From contig JALTLT010000293.1 of assembly GCA_027001815.1 (NCBI GenBank), positions 1 through 13,235 on the forward strand: DNA of 13,235 nt, given 5' to 3'. Shown here piece after piece: positions 1 to 7,856 of the stretch; the first letter of the stretch is position 1; each line of letters opens with the position of its first letter. Source of the DNA: Gammaproteobacteria bacterium (lineage in GTDB: Bacteria; Pseudomonadota; Gammaproteobacteria; JALTLT01). The position numbers and the translations under genes were made by a program. The notes beneath the pieces were generated by a model. That model did not search any database, was not told the origin of the DNA, and was given only the letters and a program-made list of their open reading frames with translations.

Positions 1-911
1 GTCCCGCCCCCTTCGCGGCGCACCAGCCGCCCCTCGAGACGCACGCCACCGGCGCCGCTCTCCGGGTGGTGCCAAGCGGCCACCAGCCGCTCCTGTCCGA
101 CCCGGGCATAGGCCTGGTAGAAGCGATCGCGGAAGTCTACCCGCTCTTCGGGGGGGCGGTAGTGGTCGATGGCGATCTGCATCACCCCCTCCTGCAGACC
201 GATCCGGGCTCCCGCGGTCAGGTTGTCCATGCGCCACTCGTCGAGCCGCACGCTGCCGGCGAGGGCCAGGTACTGGAGGCCGGAGACGGTGGGAGGTTCC
301 GGATCCGCAGTCACTGCCTCCCAGGTGAGGCGGGTGGCGGTGGCGCCACCGTTCCACTGGCGGGAGAGACCCAGGCGGGTGTCGAGTCGCTCGCCCGGCA
401 GCAGGTCGATCAGGTGTGCCACCGGTCGTCGCCACTCCATGCCGGCCAGGAACCCCCCGGAGAGGCCGGTGAGACCGTCGATGCGCTGGGGCACGCCGGT
501 GAAGAGGCGCCACTCGCTCCTCTCTCCGCGGAGCTTCAGCCGCAGACCGTCGAGGGCGTAGAAGCCGCTGCCATCGATCTGGTCGAACCGGCCCGCGGTG
601 AGGCGATCGCGACCCCTCTCCACCGACCAGGCCAACTGGTAGATGTGTCCCTCCGGTCCGTCCGGTCCTTCGCGCAGGGCGAAGCGGATGGTGGCGTTCT
701 CCCGCCTCTCCTCGTCCCGCCAGAGGAGATCGGCCCACTGTTCCAGCCGGATGGCGGGCCCTTCGGAGCGCAGGTCGTCCACCTGCAGCCGCCCCTCCAG
801 CTCTCCGTGCCAGCCCCCCTGTGCGGTGCAGGTGAGCGGCAGCGTCAGGGCAGCCGCCAGCCAGCGGGTGGCCGGGTGCGCGCCGGCCCCGCGGTGGATG
901 GTGCCATCCAT
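1..911 (-). CDS. Probable outer-membrane beta-barrel protein, partial (C-terminus off the window)
   Basis: The frame is open from an ATG at 911 to the left edge: 303 codons and no stop, so the C-terminus is missing. The N-terminus looks like a secretion signal, with basic residues followed by WLAAALTLPLTCTAQG. The rest is rich in alternating polar/hydrophobic stretches, aromatic residues and glycine (for example GRFDQIDGSGFYALDGLRL and RLDTRLGLSRQW), as in outer-membrane barrels. There is no CXXCH motif. The start overlaps the stop of the upstream 76-aa gene (TGATG), so the two are probably translationally coupled, and both follow a secreted octaheme cytochrome. By analogy with porin-cytochrome conduits this may be the barrel partner of that cytochrome, but that is inference. 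I cannot assign it to a named porin family. It lacks an N-terminal CXXC of the kind seen in MtrB. Confidence 0.72.
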   Translation of the reverse strand, partial: MDGTIHRGAGAHPATRWLAAALTLPLTCTAQGGWHGELEGRLQVDDLRSEGPAIRLEQWADLLWRDEERRENATIRFALREGPDGPEGHIYQLAWSVERGRDRLTAGRFDQIDGSGFYALDGLRLKLRGERSEWRLFTGVPQRIDGLTGLSGGFLAGMEWRRPVAHLIDLLPGERLDTRLGLSRQWNGGATATRLTWEAVTADPEPPTVSGLQYLALAGSVRLDEWRMDNLTAGARIGLQEGVMQIAIDHYRPPEERVDFRDRFYQAYARVGQERLVAAWHHPESGAGGVRLEGRLVRREGGG

Positions 912-1141
912 CAGGAGGCGTCGCCGCGGTCCGTGGCTCTCTCCTTCCCCTCGCCCTCCCTGAGTGCCGCCCAGCCCACCAGCGACGCCAGGGCCAGGAG
1001 GCAGCCGGCGCAGCCGCTGCAGCGGCCCAGCGAGACCACCGTGCAACCGGTCGTCAGGGTGGCCTGGCCGACGGCGAAGCCGGCACCCGCACCCCAGGGG
1101 AGCAGGTGCCGGAGTGTGGGGATGTGGTGTCTGTCGGTCAT
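911..1141 (-). CDS. Small cysteine-rich membrane protein, function unknown (76 aa)
   Basis: This 76-residue protein is not one I recognise. About residues 13-36 and 43-60 are hydrophobic and could form two membrane helices or a hairpin. Between and within them lie four cysteines: C33, then C41, C44 and C47 in the compact motif CSGCAGC. The tail (61-76) is charged. CXXCXXC spacing could bind a metal, an iron-sulfur cluster or a thiol partner, but there is no CXXCH, so covalent heme is not expected. The stop (911-913) overlaps the ATG of the beta-barrel gene as TGATG. The gene begins 78 bp after the octaheme cytochrome stop, in the same direction. No good Shine-Dalgarno is visible before the ATG. 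The coupling and cluster position support a real gene. Confidence 0.62.
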   Translation of the reverse strand: MTDRHHIPTLRHLLPWGAGAGFAVGQATLTTGCTVVSLGRCSGCAGCLLALASLVGWAALREGEGKERATDRGDAS

Positions 1142-1219
1142 GGTCGTGCCGGGAGGGGAGGAGAGCCGGTGCGCCTCTTCGCGGGGGCACCGGGAGAGTC
1201 GCCGCCCCTTCGCCTCTTC

Positions 1220-4051
1220 TCAGCCGCGCCCCCTCCGCCGGCCCGCCAGCAGCAGGGGCAGCAGGAGGAGGGTGAGCAGGCCACTGGCCCCGCCGCCACC
1301 GCCACTCTCCGTCGTCTCTTCCGCGGTGCCGGTGGTGCCGGTGGCCACCGCGAAGTCGCTGAGGTGGGTGGTGGTGAAGAGCACGTAGCCCGGGTCACCC
1401 CCGCTGGCCGGCTGGGCGGCGACGATCTGGTCGGCGTCCAGGGTGGTCCAGGTCTCGCCGCCGTCGCTGGAACTGGTGATCGCAAGCGCCGAGAGGTCGC
1501 TGCCCTGCCAGGGGAGGGTGACGTAGAGCGGCATGCCGGGGAAATCGGTCACCGGACTGGCCGAGCGGTCCCGGGCCTCGATGCGGAACACCTGTTCCAC
1601 CTGCAGTCGGGTCTGTTCCATGGCGCGGCCGATAAGCGCCTCCTCGAGTCCGATCAGGAAGAGGTAGTCGGGCAGGGTCGCCTCGGACTGGGGCGTCTGC
1701 TCGGCGAGGAGGGAGGAGGCGCGTACCGCCGGGTCACCCTTGGCGGGCTTGAAGAGGAACACCTCGCTGCCCTGCAGCTTTTCCATGAGCAGTGCCGTGT
1801 CTTCGGCGGAGAGGCCGACGCGCTCCAACGCCTCCTCCTTCGGCTCGCCGACCATGCCGCCGCTGGTGATGCCGGCGATCTCGGCGTTGAGCCGCGAGAG
1901 GGAGGGGTTGAGGGCCGAGTAGTAGAGGATGTCGTCCACGTTCTCGATCACCTCTCCCGCCTCGTCCACGCTCATGTAGGGGTAGTCGAGCTCGACGATC
2001 CCCTCCTCCACCAGGCGCGGATCGGGCAGGGTGTAGACGTTGCGCACGTTGCCCTCGCCCAGCACGCCGTTGGCCGAGACCAGGGCGCTGATGGAGCCGT
2101 TCTCCTTGCGCTCGTGGCACTGTTCGCATTGCAGCGCCTCCACCGCGGGGCGGGTGTTGTGGGAGATGACGTAGTGGCTGATCTCGCTCACCACCATCAC
2201 CACGTCGGCATCGGCGTACCCCTTCTGGCGCATCAGGGCGTCGTAGGCTTCCTTGAGGGCGAGCATGGTCTCGTAGTCCTCGGGGTTGCCGTAGCGGGGC
2301 GAGCCGTGGGAGATGCGGAAGCTCACCCGGCCCAGCTCCTGGCCGGTCTCGGGGTGGATGATCGCCCCGTAGTCCTCGCCGTTCTCGTCGGTGCGCTGCT
2401 CGAACACCGCATTGCGCTCCACCTTGTAGAGGATGCGGCCGCTGGTCCGGTCGCGCCAGAAGGCCCGTGCCCGTGGGTTGTAGGGGCGGATCCGCAGGGC
2501 GCCGTCGCTGGAGCGGGCGTAGCGGTACATGATCTGGATCTCGTCGCCCCGCCGGTCCTTCTTGTTGGTGATGTGGCACGCCTCGCAACTGATCACGTCC
2601 AGATGGGTCCGGGTGATGCCGGTGATGCTCTCCTCGGTGTAGCCGAAGAAGGACTGGTCGGCGCGCCAGCGCTGGACGTGGGCCGAGAGCATGTCCTCCT
2701 GGCCCGACGGGATGGCGGGGTTCTCCGCCTCGTCGTGGCAGTAGCGGCAGGTGCGCGACGGCGGGCTGTAGTCCCGGTCGTCGTGCAGGTTCATGTCGGA
2801 GTTGCCCTTGGGAAAGTTGTGGTCCGCATCCAGATCCACGTTGGCGTAGGCGGGATCGAAGTAGTTGCGGGCGTGGCAGGTGTTGCAGTTCTCGATCGGC
2901 CGGCTCTCGCCGTTGGCCTCGGTCCAGGTGCGGCCGTAGTGGACGTCGTCCTTGTAGTCCTCCTCGAGCATGCCCTCCTCGTCGTAGGTGGCCGCCGCAT
3001 CCTCGCCGAAGCCGTAGAAGCCGCGCCGGGAGTTGCTGGTGCGGTGACACTCCATGCAGGCGTCGTTGTCCGGATAGCGGACCATGGGGATCACCGCCTT
3101 GCGGTCGGCATCGAAGGCGGCCTCGTTCCAGGCGATCACCGGGGTACCGTCCTCGTTGCGCACCAGCTCCTCGACGCCGATCACGCCATCGCCATCCAGA
3201 TCGTCACGCTCGAAGCGGACGAGCTGGGTGTCGTCGCGCAGAGAGCCGTCCCCGTTCATGTTGAGGTTGAGGAACTCCAGGGTCGCCGTGTTGGCCCAGC
3301 GGAACAGCCCCTCGTCGATCAGCGCGTGGCGGCGGAGGTCGTCGGAGAGGTCATAGGGGTCCTCGTCGGCGGGCAGATCCGGGTCGTGGGTCTTCATGGC
3401 GCTGAACTTCACGTGGCAGACCATGCAGTCGTTCTCCACCACGCCGCTCTGCTGCCAGTCCCACTGGGTGATGATCTCCTCGCCATTCTCGTCGGTGGTG
3501 CGGTAGAAGTAGTCGCCGTCCAGGTGGGCCACGCTCTCCGGGTCCACCTCGTCGTAGCGCCGGCCGTTGCGGTCCCGTTCCATCCAGCCGCCGCCGGAAT
3601 GGCACCCCTCGCAGCGCATCACCAGCCCCGGCGTTCCCTTGTCGCCGAACTCCTCCTCGCTGGCGTTCTCCTTTCTGGCCAGGAAGTCGGGGGTGTCGCC
3701 GCCCATGCAGTTGTATCCGCCGAAATAGCCGGGTGAGACCAGCATGCCGAGGCCGCTGTCAGCGCCGAAGTCGTCACGCGCCTCGTCGCGTCCCGTCTCG
3801 AAGTGGTAGGCGCGGGTGATGGCGTCGTAGTCGTGGCAGCCTCCGGTGCCGCAGCTCATGCGGGTACTGTAGGGCCTGCCGCTGTCCAGCACGTGGTTGC
3901 CCTCCTCGTCGAGGAGAGGAATGGCGGGATGCGGGATCATCTCGTCCAGGCTCGATGCCAGGGAAGGCATCTGGGCGACGGAGAGGGTGATGAGGGCAAT
4001 GGCGGCGGCCCATCGCGGCGCGCGCGCGTGGTCTCGGACTCTCGAAGGCAT
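1220..4051 (-). CDS. Secreted octaheme c-type cytochrome with GlyGly-CTERM sorting tail
   Basis: This is a 943-aa exported multiheme cytochrome. The start at 4051 is preferred over an upstream in-frame start at 4222 because it gives a signal peptide (basic start, then WAAAIALITLSVAQMPSLASS) and has an AGGGGGG ribosome-binding block 5 nt upstream. Seven CXXCH motifs begin at C147, C209, C332, C389, C435, C489 and C642. An eighth site is CX4CH (C67 to H73). Residues 284-295 fit a canonical EF-hand calcium loop (DLDGDGVIGVEE). Residues 861-868 resemble a BNR/Asp-box (SSDGGETW). The C-terminus (about 917-943) is a run of glycines, a leucine-rich helix and RRRGRG: the GlyGly-CTERM signal, known to be processed by rhombosortase for surface display or release. 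The family function is unknown. A respiratory or extracellular electron-transfer role is inferred from the hemes and the barrel gene downstream. Confidence 0.93.
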   Translation of the reverse strand: MPSRVRDHARAPRWAAAIALITLSVAQMPSLASSLDEMIPHPAIPLLDEEGNHVLDSGRPYSTRMSCGTGGCHDYDAITRAYHFETGRDEARDDFGADSGLGMLVSPGYFGGYNCMGGDTPDFLARKENASEEEFGDKGTPGLVMRCEGCHSGGGWMERDRNGRRYDEVDPESVAHLDGDYFYRTTDENGEEIITQWDWQQSGVVENDCMVCHVKFSAMKTHDPDLPADEDPYDLSDDLRRHALIDEGLFRWANTATLEFLNLNMNGDGSLRDDTQLVRFERDDLDGDGVIGVEELVRNEDGTPVIAWNEAAFDADRKAVIPMVRYPDNDACMECHRTSNSRRGFYGFGEDAAATYDEEGMLEEDYKDDVHYGRTWTEANGESRPIENCNTCHARNYFDPAYANVDLDADHNFPKGNSDMNLHDDRDYSPPSRTCRYCHDEAENPAIPSGQEDMLSAHVQRWRADQSFFGYTEESITGITRTHLDVISCEACHITNKKDRRGDEIQIMYRYARSSDGALRIRPYNPRARAFWRDRTSGRILYKVERNAVFEQRTDENGEDYGAIIHPETGQELGRVSFRISHGSPRYGNPEDYETMLALKEAYDALMRQKGYADADVVMVVSEISHYVISHNTRPAVEALQCEQCHERKENGSISALVSANGVLGEGNVRNVYTLPDPRLVEEGIVELDYPYMSVDEAGEVIENVDDILYYSALNPSLSRLNAEIAGITSGGMVGEPKEEALERVGLSAEDTALLMEKLQGSEVFLFKPAKGDPAVRASSLLAEQTPQSEATLPDYLFLIGLEEALIGRAMEQTRLQVEQVFRIEARDRSASPVTDFPGMPLYVTLPWQGSDLSALAITSSSDGGETWTTLDADQIVAAQPASGGDPGYVLFTTTHLSDFAVATGTTGTAEETTESGGGGGASGLLTLLLLPLLLAGRRRGRG

Positions 4052-4056
4052 GGTTT

Positions 4057-4063
4057 CCCCCCT
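4057..4063 (-). promoter_or_regulatory. Ribosome-binding site fixing the octaheme cytochrome start
   Basis: On the minus strand AGGGGGG is followed by AAACC and the ATG at 4051. The same block (AGGGGG, AAACC, ATG) precedes the HAO-like gene at 13053. The match extends over the spacer, so the two leaders look related or selected alike. Confidence 0.75.
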
Positions 4064-4106
4064 GATACGGCTTGGGTCTTGGCGTGATTGTTGTGGCGCT
4101 TGCAGG

Positions 4107-4122
4107 AGCAAGGGGTGTGCCA
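4107..4122 (-). promoter_or_regulatory. Sigma-54-type (-24/-12) promoter for the GlyGly-CTERM octaheme cytochrome
   Basis: The minus strand reads TGGCACACCCCTTGCT. It carries the invariant GG and GC dinucleotides separated by exactly 10 nt, and it matches the RpoN consensus TGGCAC-N5-TTGC. Transcription would begin near 4096, giving a leader of about 45 nt before the ATG at 4051. A second site with the same spacing lies before the HAO-like gene. RpoN promoters need an enhancer-binding activator, and no such gene is in the window. Confidence 0.7.
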
Positions 4123-4350
4123 GGGGGGGTAATTCCAGTTTTTTCAACGGGTTGTGTGGAGTGGGCGGGATGCGGGGGTCCCCATGTGAGTGATATGGCC
4201 CGGCAGGGGTGTGGGAAATCACGCAGGAACGAAGGGGGGAGAGGTCCGTCCCCCAGGAGGGGCGATGGAAGGATCCGCTGGTGTAGACTTGGGACGTCGG
4301 CGGAGGGGCCTCGAGGGGCCTCCAGGGTGATCGAAGGGAGGGGAATGGGA
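4123..4350. other. Divergent intergenic region between octaheme cytochrome and deacetylase genes
   Basis: This stretch lies upstream of the sigma-54 site on one side and of the deacetylase on the other. It contains the octamer ACTCCACA (minus strand, 4155-4162), also found upstream of the second sigma-54 site. The plus-strand sequence GGAGG at 4337-4341 is the likely ribosome-binding site of the deacetylase. Open frames crossing the region look like upstream extensions with no start support. I see no other gene. Confidence 0.5.
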
Positions 4351-5535
4351 ATGGGTGCCGGGATCGTGGGGGAGGTGAGGGACGTCCTGCTGGGACGTTA
4401 TCCCTCGTTTGTCTATCGGGCGAGGTCCGGCGGGAGAGAGGAGGTACCGGTCTTCACGCTGCACGGCATCTCTCCCGCCCTCTTCGAGTCACAACTCCGC
4501 TATCTCTCCGACAACGGCTATTGCTCCCTCGCCGCCGACGAGTACCTGGCCTGGCTGAACGGAGAGGTCTCCATTCCCGAGAGGTCGGTGCTGTTGACCA
4601 TCGACGACGGCCTCTCCACCGTCTGGCACTCGGCCCATCCCCTGCTGGCCAGGTACGGCCAGAAGGCGGTGGTGTTCCTGATCCCCGGATACATGCGCGA
4701 AGGGGAGGGGTGCCGGCCGACGCTCGAGGCGGTATGGGAAGGAGGTATGAGCGCCGGACAGTTCGAGCGGCAGATGGAGTCGGGAGACCCCTTTCTCACC
4801 TGGCAGGAGGCGCGGGAGATGGAGAGGGCGGGTACCGCAGACTTCCAGTCGCACTCTCTCTACCACCACCGGGTCTTCTCTTCCGGCGAGCTGACCGGTT
4901 TCTTTCGGCCGGACCGATCGATTGCCATGCACGACTGGATCCTGCCTCGCGGTTACGAGCAGTATGCCCGGTCGGGAGAGATCGCCGACCGGCTCGGTTT
5001 TCCGCTTTTCCGGAGCGACTCCCTCTTCGAGCGCGGTCGCCGCTTCGAGGACGACGAGGAGATCCGGCAGGCGATGGAGGCGCGCTGCCGCGCCCTCGGC
5101 GGCCACGAGTTCATCGAGGGTGAGAGGCAGTGGCAGAAGATCCTTCGCCGGGAGTACGAAACGCTCGTCGCCTCTCGTCCCCGCCAGGGAAGGATGATCG
5201 AGGGGGAGGAGGCCAGAGAGGAGATCGCCGACGATCTCTCCGTCTCGCGATCTCTCATATCCGAGAGACTCGGCAAGACGGTGCGTCATCTCTGTTTTCC
5301 CTACAACGCCTATTCCGTGGATGCGCTGCTCGTGGCGAAGGAGGTGGGGTACGAGGCCTGTTTCTTGGGGACCCGCCGGGATCGGCGGTGCAACGCCGTG
5401 GGCATGGATCCCTTTCTCAACGTGCGGCTCAAGCACGACTATCTCTGGTCCCTGCCCGGTGAAGGGCGTCTGCCTCTTCCGGCGATCCTGGGGCGCAAGC
5501 TATGGCGGCGGCTCACCAGCGATTCGCACCTCTAG
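4351..5535 (+). CDS. Polysaccharide deacetylase (NodB-homology) family protein
   Basis: This 394-aa protein carries the NodB/CE4 signatures: TIDDG at 83-87 (usual form TFDDG, with the catalytic-base and metal aspartates), a metal-binding H168-x3-H172 in DFQSHSLYHH, and a third motif near CFPYN (315-319). Residues VFTLHGIS (34-41) resemble the N-terminal strand of such domains. Between motifs 2 and 3 there is a long charged insert (about 185-300). Enzymes of this family remove acetyl groups from N-acetylated polysaccharides; the substrate here is unknown. No signal peptide or membrane segment is evident. GGAGG at 4337-4341 suits the ATG at 4351 (9-nt spacing) better than the ATG at 4345. The gene stands alone, divergent from the cytochrome cluster and convergent with merA. 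Its TAG stop abuts a palindromic repeat. Confidence 0.85.
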   Translation: MGAGIVGEVRDVLLGRYPSFVYRARSGGREEVPVFTLHGISPALFESQLRYLSDNGYCSLAADEYLAWLNGEVSIPERSVLLTIDDGLSTVWHSAHPLLARYGQKAVVFLIPGYMREGEGCRPTLEAVWEGGMSAGQFERQMESGDPFLTWQEAREMERAGTADFQSHSLYHHRVFSSGELTGFFRPDRSIAMHDWILPRGYEQYARSGEIADRLGFPLFRSDSLFERGRRFEDDEEIRQAMEARCRALGGHEFIEGERQWQKILRREYETLVASRPRQGRMIEGEEAREEIADDLSVSRSLISERLGKTVRHLCFPYNAYSVDALLVAKEVGYEACFLGTRRDRRCNAVGMDPFLNVRLKHDYLWSLPGEGRLPLPAILGRKLWRRLTSDSHL

Positions 5536-5779
5536 CCCGAAAATCGCGTGAAGCCGCTTGATATTGCATTCGAGTTCATGTTTGCAAACAGAATCTTCCG
5601 TATATGAGCGGGTAACGATCTGTTCCCGGCCCGCTCTGCCGGTGTCTGCACGCCTGGCGCGCCCGATTGCACCGCTTTTCGCGCAAGCCGTAGCGATGGC
5701 TACGCCTTGCGCTGCAGGGCGGCACACCCGTACGCGCCAGGCGCACGTCCATCCGGCAGCTTCACGCAACTTTCGGGCT
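5534..5779. repeat. Large palindromic repeat with 24-bp outer inverted repeats
   Basis: The outer arms at 5534-5557 and 5756-5779 are inverted copies matching at 21 of 24 positions. Inside, 5636-5759 is an imperfect palindrome: CTGCCGG ends, a perfect GCCTGGCGCG/CGCGCCAGGC pair, and a central hairpin GTAGC-GATG-GCTAC. An AT-richer stretch (about 5558-5625) holds the perfect 12-bp palindrome TGTTTGCAAACA at 5579-5590. The left end overlaps the last bases of the deacetylase stop codon. No protein is encoded. It could be a MITE-like element or a structured bidirectional terminator between convergent genes. Between its end and merA (5780-5869) I see nothing more. Confidence 0.7.
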
Positions 5780-5869
5780 GGCAGGTCCGGGGAATCGCCG
5801 CGAGGCGTGCGGGAAACGGAGGCCCGTGGCGGGCTCTCCTCGCCTCCTGCCGGCCCCCGCCAGCCGGGA

Positions 5870-7507
5870 TCAACCGGCGCAACAGGAGAGGGAGGCGGGA
5901 TCGCGTTCGAAGGTCTGGGCGCAGAGACGGAGTCCCTCGACCCGGGTGAGATAGGGGTGGAGCTGGTCGGCGAGGTCTGCCACCGTCATGCCGGCGCGGA
6001 TCGCCAGGGCGGCGCTCTGGATCAGCTCCCCGCCCTCCGTGGCCAGGATCTGGGCCCCCAGCAGCCTCCCGCTCCCCTTCTCCGCCACCAGCTTGATGAA
6101 ACCACGGATGTCCAGTTCCACCTGGGCGCGGGGGAGGTGCTCCAGCTCCAGCACCCGGCTCTCCGCCTGGAGACCGCGTGAGATTGCCTCCTCCTCCCGG
6201 AGTCCCACCTCCGCCACCGCCGGTTCGGTGAAGACCACCGTGGGGAGTACCGAGAGGTCGAGGTGCGCATCGCCCCCGGTCATGTTGACGGCGGCTCGGG
6301 TACCGGCCGCGGCCGCCACGTAGACGTAGCGGGGGAGGGTGGTGCAGTCGCCGGCGGCGTAGACGCCGGGGGCGGAGGTCTCGAGGCGCTCGTTCACCTC
6401 GACGGCGCCGTGGGGGTCCGTGTTGACACCGGCCCGCTCCAGCGCCAGCCGGTCGGTATTGGGCACGCGGCCGGAGGCCACCAGCAGCCGATCTGCGGTC
6501 ACGGTGCCGTGGGGGAGGAGGATGTGGAAGGCGTCGCCGTCGTGGCTCACCTCTGTCGGGACGGCGTGAGTGATCACCTCCATCCCCTCTTCACGCAGCA
6601 GGGCGGCGAGCCGCTCGCCGAGCAGCGGTTCGCTGCGGGAGAGGAGGCGGCTGCGGGCGACGAGGGTCACGCGACTCCCCAGGTGGAGAAAGGCCTGGGC
6701 CAGCTCCAGTGCCACCACCGAGCCCCCGATCACCACCAGGTGCTGCGGAATGATGTCGCTCTCCAGCGCCTCGGTCGAGGTCCAGAAGGGGGTTTCGGAG
6801 AGCCCCGGAACGGGAGGGACATGGGGACGGGAGCCGGTGGCGAGGAGAATGCGGTCGGCGGTGATCTCCTCTTCTCCCCCCTCGGCCCGGCTCACCGAGA
6901 GGGTGAGCGGCGCCGTGAAGCGGGCCTCGCCGCGGATCAGCCGGATGTCGGCGTGGGAGGCGAGGATCTCTTCGTATTTCTTCTCTCGCAGCTTCTCCAC
7001 CAGTGCCCGCTGCCGGGCGAGGAGACGGGGGCGTTCCACCCGGAGGGGGGTGCGGGCGATGCCGTCGAAGGGGTGGTGGGAGGCGTGCCACGCGGTCTGG
7101 GCGGCGCGGATGAGGAACTTGGAGGGAACACAGCCCACGTTGACACAGGTGCCGCCGATCCGCCCCTGGCGTTCGATGAGGGTGACCTCCGCGCCCCGCT
7201 CGACGGCGCGCAGTGCCGCGGCGAAGGCGGCCGAGCCGCTGCCGACGATGGCGATGTGGATCCTGGCCGATCCCTCCCTCGGCGATCCCTCTCCTCCCCG
7301 GCGGGTCACCACGCCCCTGTAGCCGGCCTCCCGCACCGCGTCGAGGAGCCGCGCCGTGGGCGTCCCGGGCGGAGCCTCGATCCACGCCTCTCCCCGCGGG
7401 TAGGAGACCGAGGCGGTGACACCGGGGAGCGACTCGAGGGAGTGCCGGAGGTGTCGGGCACACGCTTCGCAGGTCATGCCGTCGATCTGCAGACGGTAGC
7501 GGTTCAT
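5870..7507 (-). CDS. merA: Mercury(II) reductase
   Basis: This cytoplasmic flavoprotein disulfide reductase reduces Hg(II) to Hg(0) with NADPH. The 545 residues are close to Tn501 MerA. In order it has an N-terminal heavy-metal-associated domain with GMTCEAC (C13, C16), an FAD-binding GSGSAAF (89-95), the redox-active GTCVNVGCVPSK (C121, C126), an NAD(P)-binding region around VVIGGSVVALELAQ, an FAD-contact YAAGDCT, and the C-terminal metal-shuttling cysteine pair (C542-C543) in LSCCAG. All residues needed for activity appear present. The ATG at 7507 was chosen because it starts the HMA domain directly, with AGGAG about 11 nt upstream; upstream in-frame starts lie inside merP. It begins 7 bp after the merP stop, as the last gene of the operon. 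Confidence 0.97.
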   Translation of the reverse strand: MNRYRLQIDGMTCEACARHLRHSLESLPGVTASVSYPRGEAWIEAPPGTPTARLLDAVREAGYRGVVTRRGGEGSPREGSARIHIAIVGSGSAAFAAALRAVERGAEVTLIERQGRIGGTCVNVGCVPSKFLIRAAQTAWHASHHPFDGIARTPLRVERPRLLARQRALVEKLREKKYEEILASHADIRLIRGEARFTAPLTLSVSRAEGGEEEITADRILLATGSRPHVPPVPGLSETPFWTSTEALESDIIPQHLVVIGGSVVALELAQAFLHLGSRVTLVARSRLLSRSEPLLGERLAALLREEGMEVITHAVPTEVSHDGDAFHILLPHGTVTADRLLVASGRVPNTDRLALERAGVNTDPHGAVEVNERLETSAPGVYAAGDCTTLPRYVYVAAAAGTRAAVNMTGGDAHLDLSVLPTVVFTEPAVAEVGLREEEAISRGLQAESRVLELEHLPRAQVELDIRGFIKLVAEKGSGRLLGAQILATEGGELIQSAALAIRAGMTVADLADQLHPYLTRVEGLRLCAQTFERDPASLSCCAG

Positions 7508-7514
7508 GGCGCCT

Positions 7515-7820
7515 TCACTCCTGTCGGTCGGGGGTCTGGAGCGGTTCCGACTCATAGCCGGCGTCACGGGTCGCCGAGGTGATTTCCTCGATGGAGAGGC
7601 GCGAACCGTCGAACTCCACCGTCACGCGACGGGATTCGAAGTCGGTCCGCACCTCTCTCACGCCGGGCAGCCTCATGAGCGCCTTGCGGATCGTGACGGG
7701 GCAGAACTGGCAGGTCATGCCGGGAACGTGCAGGACCACCGTCTGCGAGGGGGGTGGCTCCTGTGCCCGCACCGGGCCGACCACCAGCAGGAGAATCAGG
7801 GGGAGGATCTTTAGCAACAT
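7515..7820 (-). CDS. merP: Periplasmic mercury-binding protein
   Basis: This 101-aa precursor has a signal peptide (MLLKILPLILLLVVGPVRAQ) and one HMA fold. Its metal site GMTCQFCPVTIRKAL matches the MerP pattern, in which the two cysteines bind Hg(II) and pass it to MerT. The ATG at 7820 is preferred to a GTG 9 nt upstream because GAGG lies 8 nt before the ATG and overlaps the GTG region. It sits 36 bp after merT and 7 bp before merA. Confidence 0.95.
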   Translation of the reverse strand: MLLKILPLILLLVVGPVRAQEPPPSQTVVLHVPGMTCQFCPVTIRKALMRLPGVREVRTDFESRRVTVEFDGSRLSIEEITSATRDAGYESEPLQTPDRQE

Positions 7821-7856
7821 CGTGTGCACCTCGGGTCGGGGCTCGTCGGCGGTGTC

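Noticed and set aside
66..1388. 440-codon plus-strand open frame
   Set aside because: It is antisense to the barrel gene, the 76-aa gene and the cytochrome 3' end. The minus-strand genes have signal peptides and coupled start/stop codons.
1106..3736. 876-codon plus-strand open frame
   Set aside because: It is antisense to the octaheme cytochrome, which has a signal peptide, eight heme motifs and a sorting tail. The plus frame gives a low-complexity Val/Ala/Gly/His-rich protein of no family, an effect of high GC.
4072..4350. Upstream extension of the deacetylase by about 93 codons
   Set aside because: The extension is Gly/Arg-rich, crosses the divergent promoter region and would begin inside the cytochrome leader. 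GGAGG with good spacing supports 4351.
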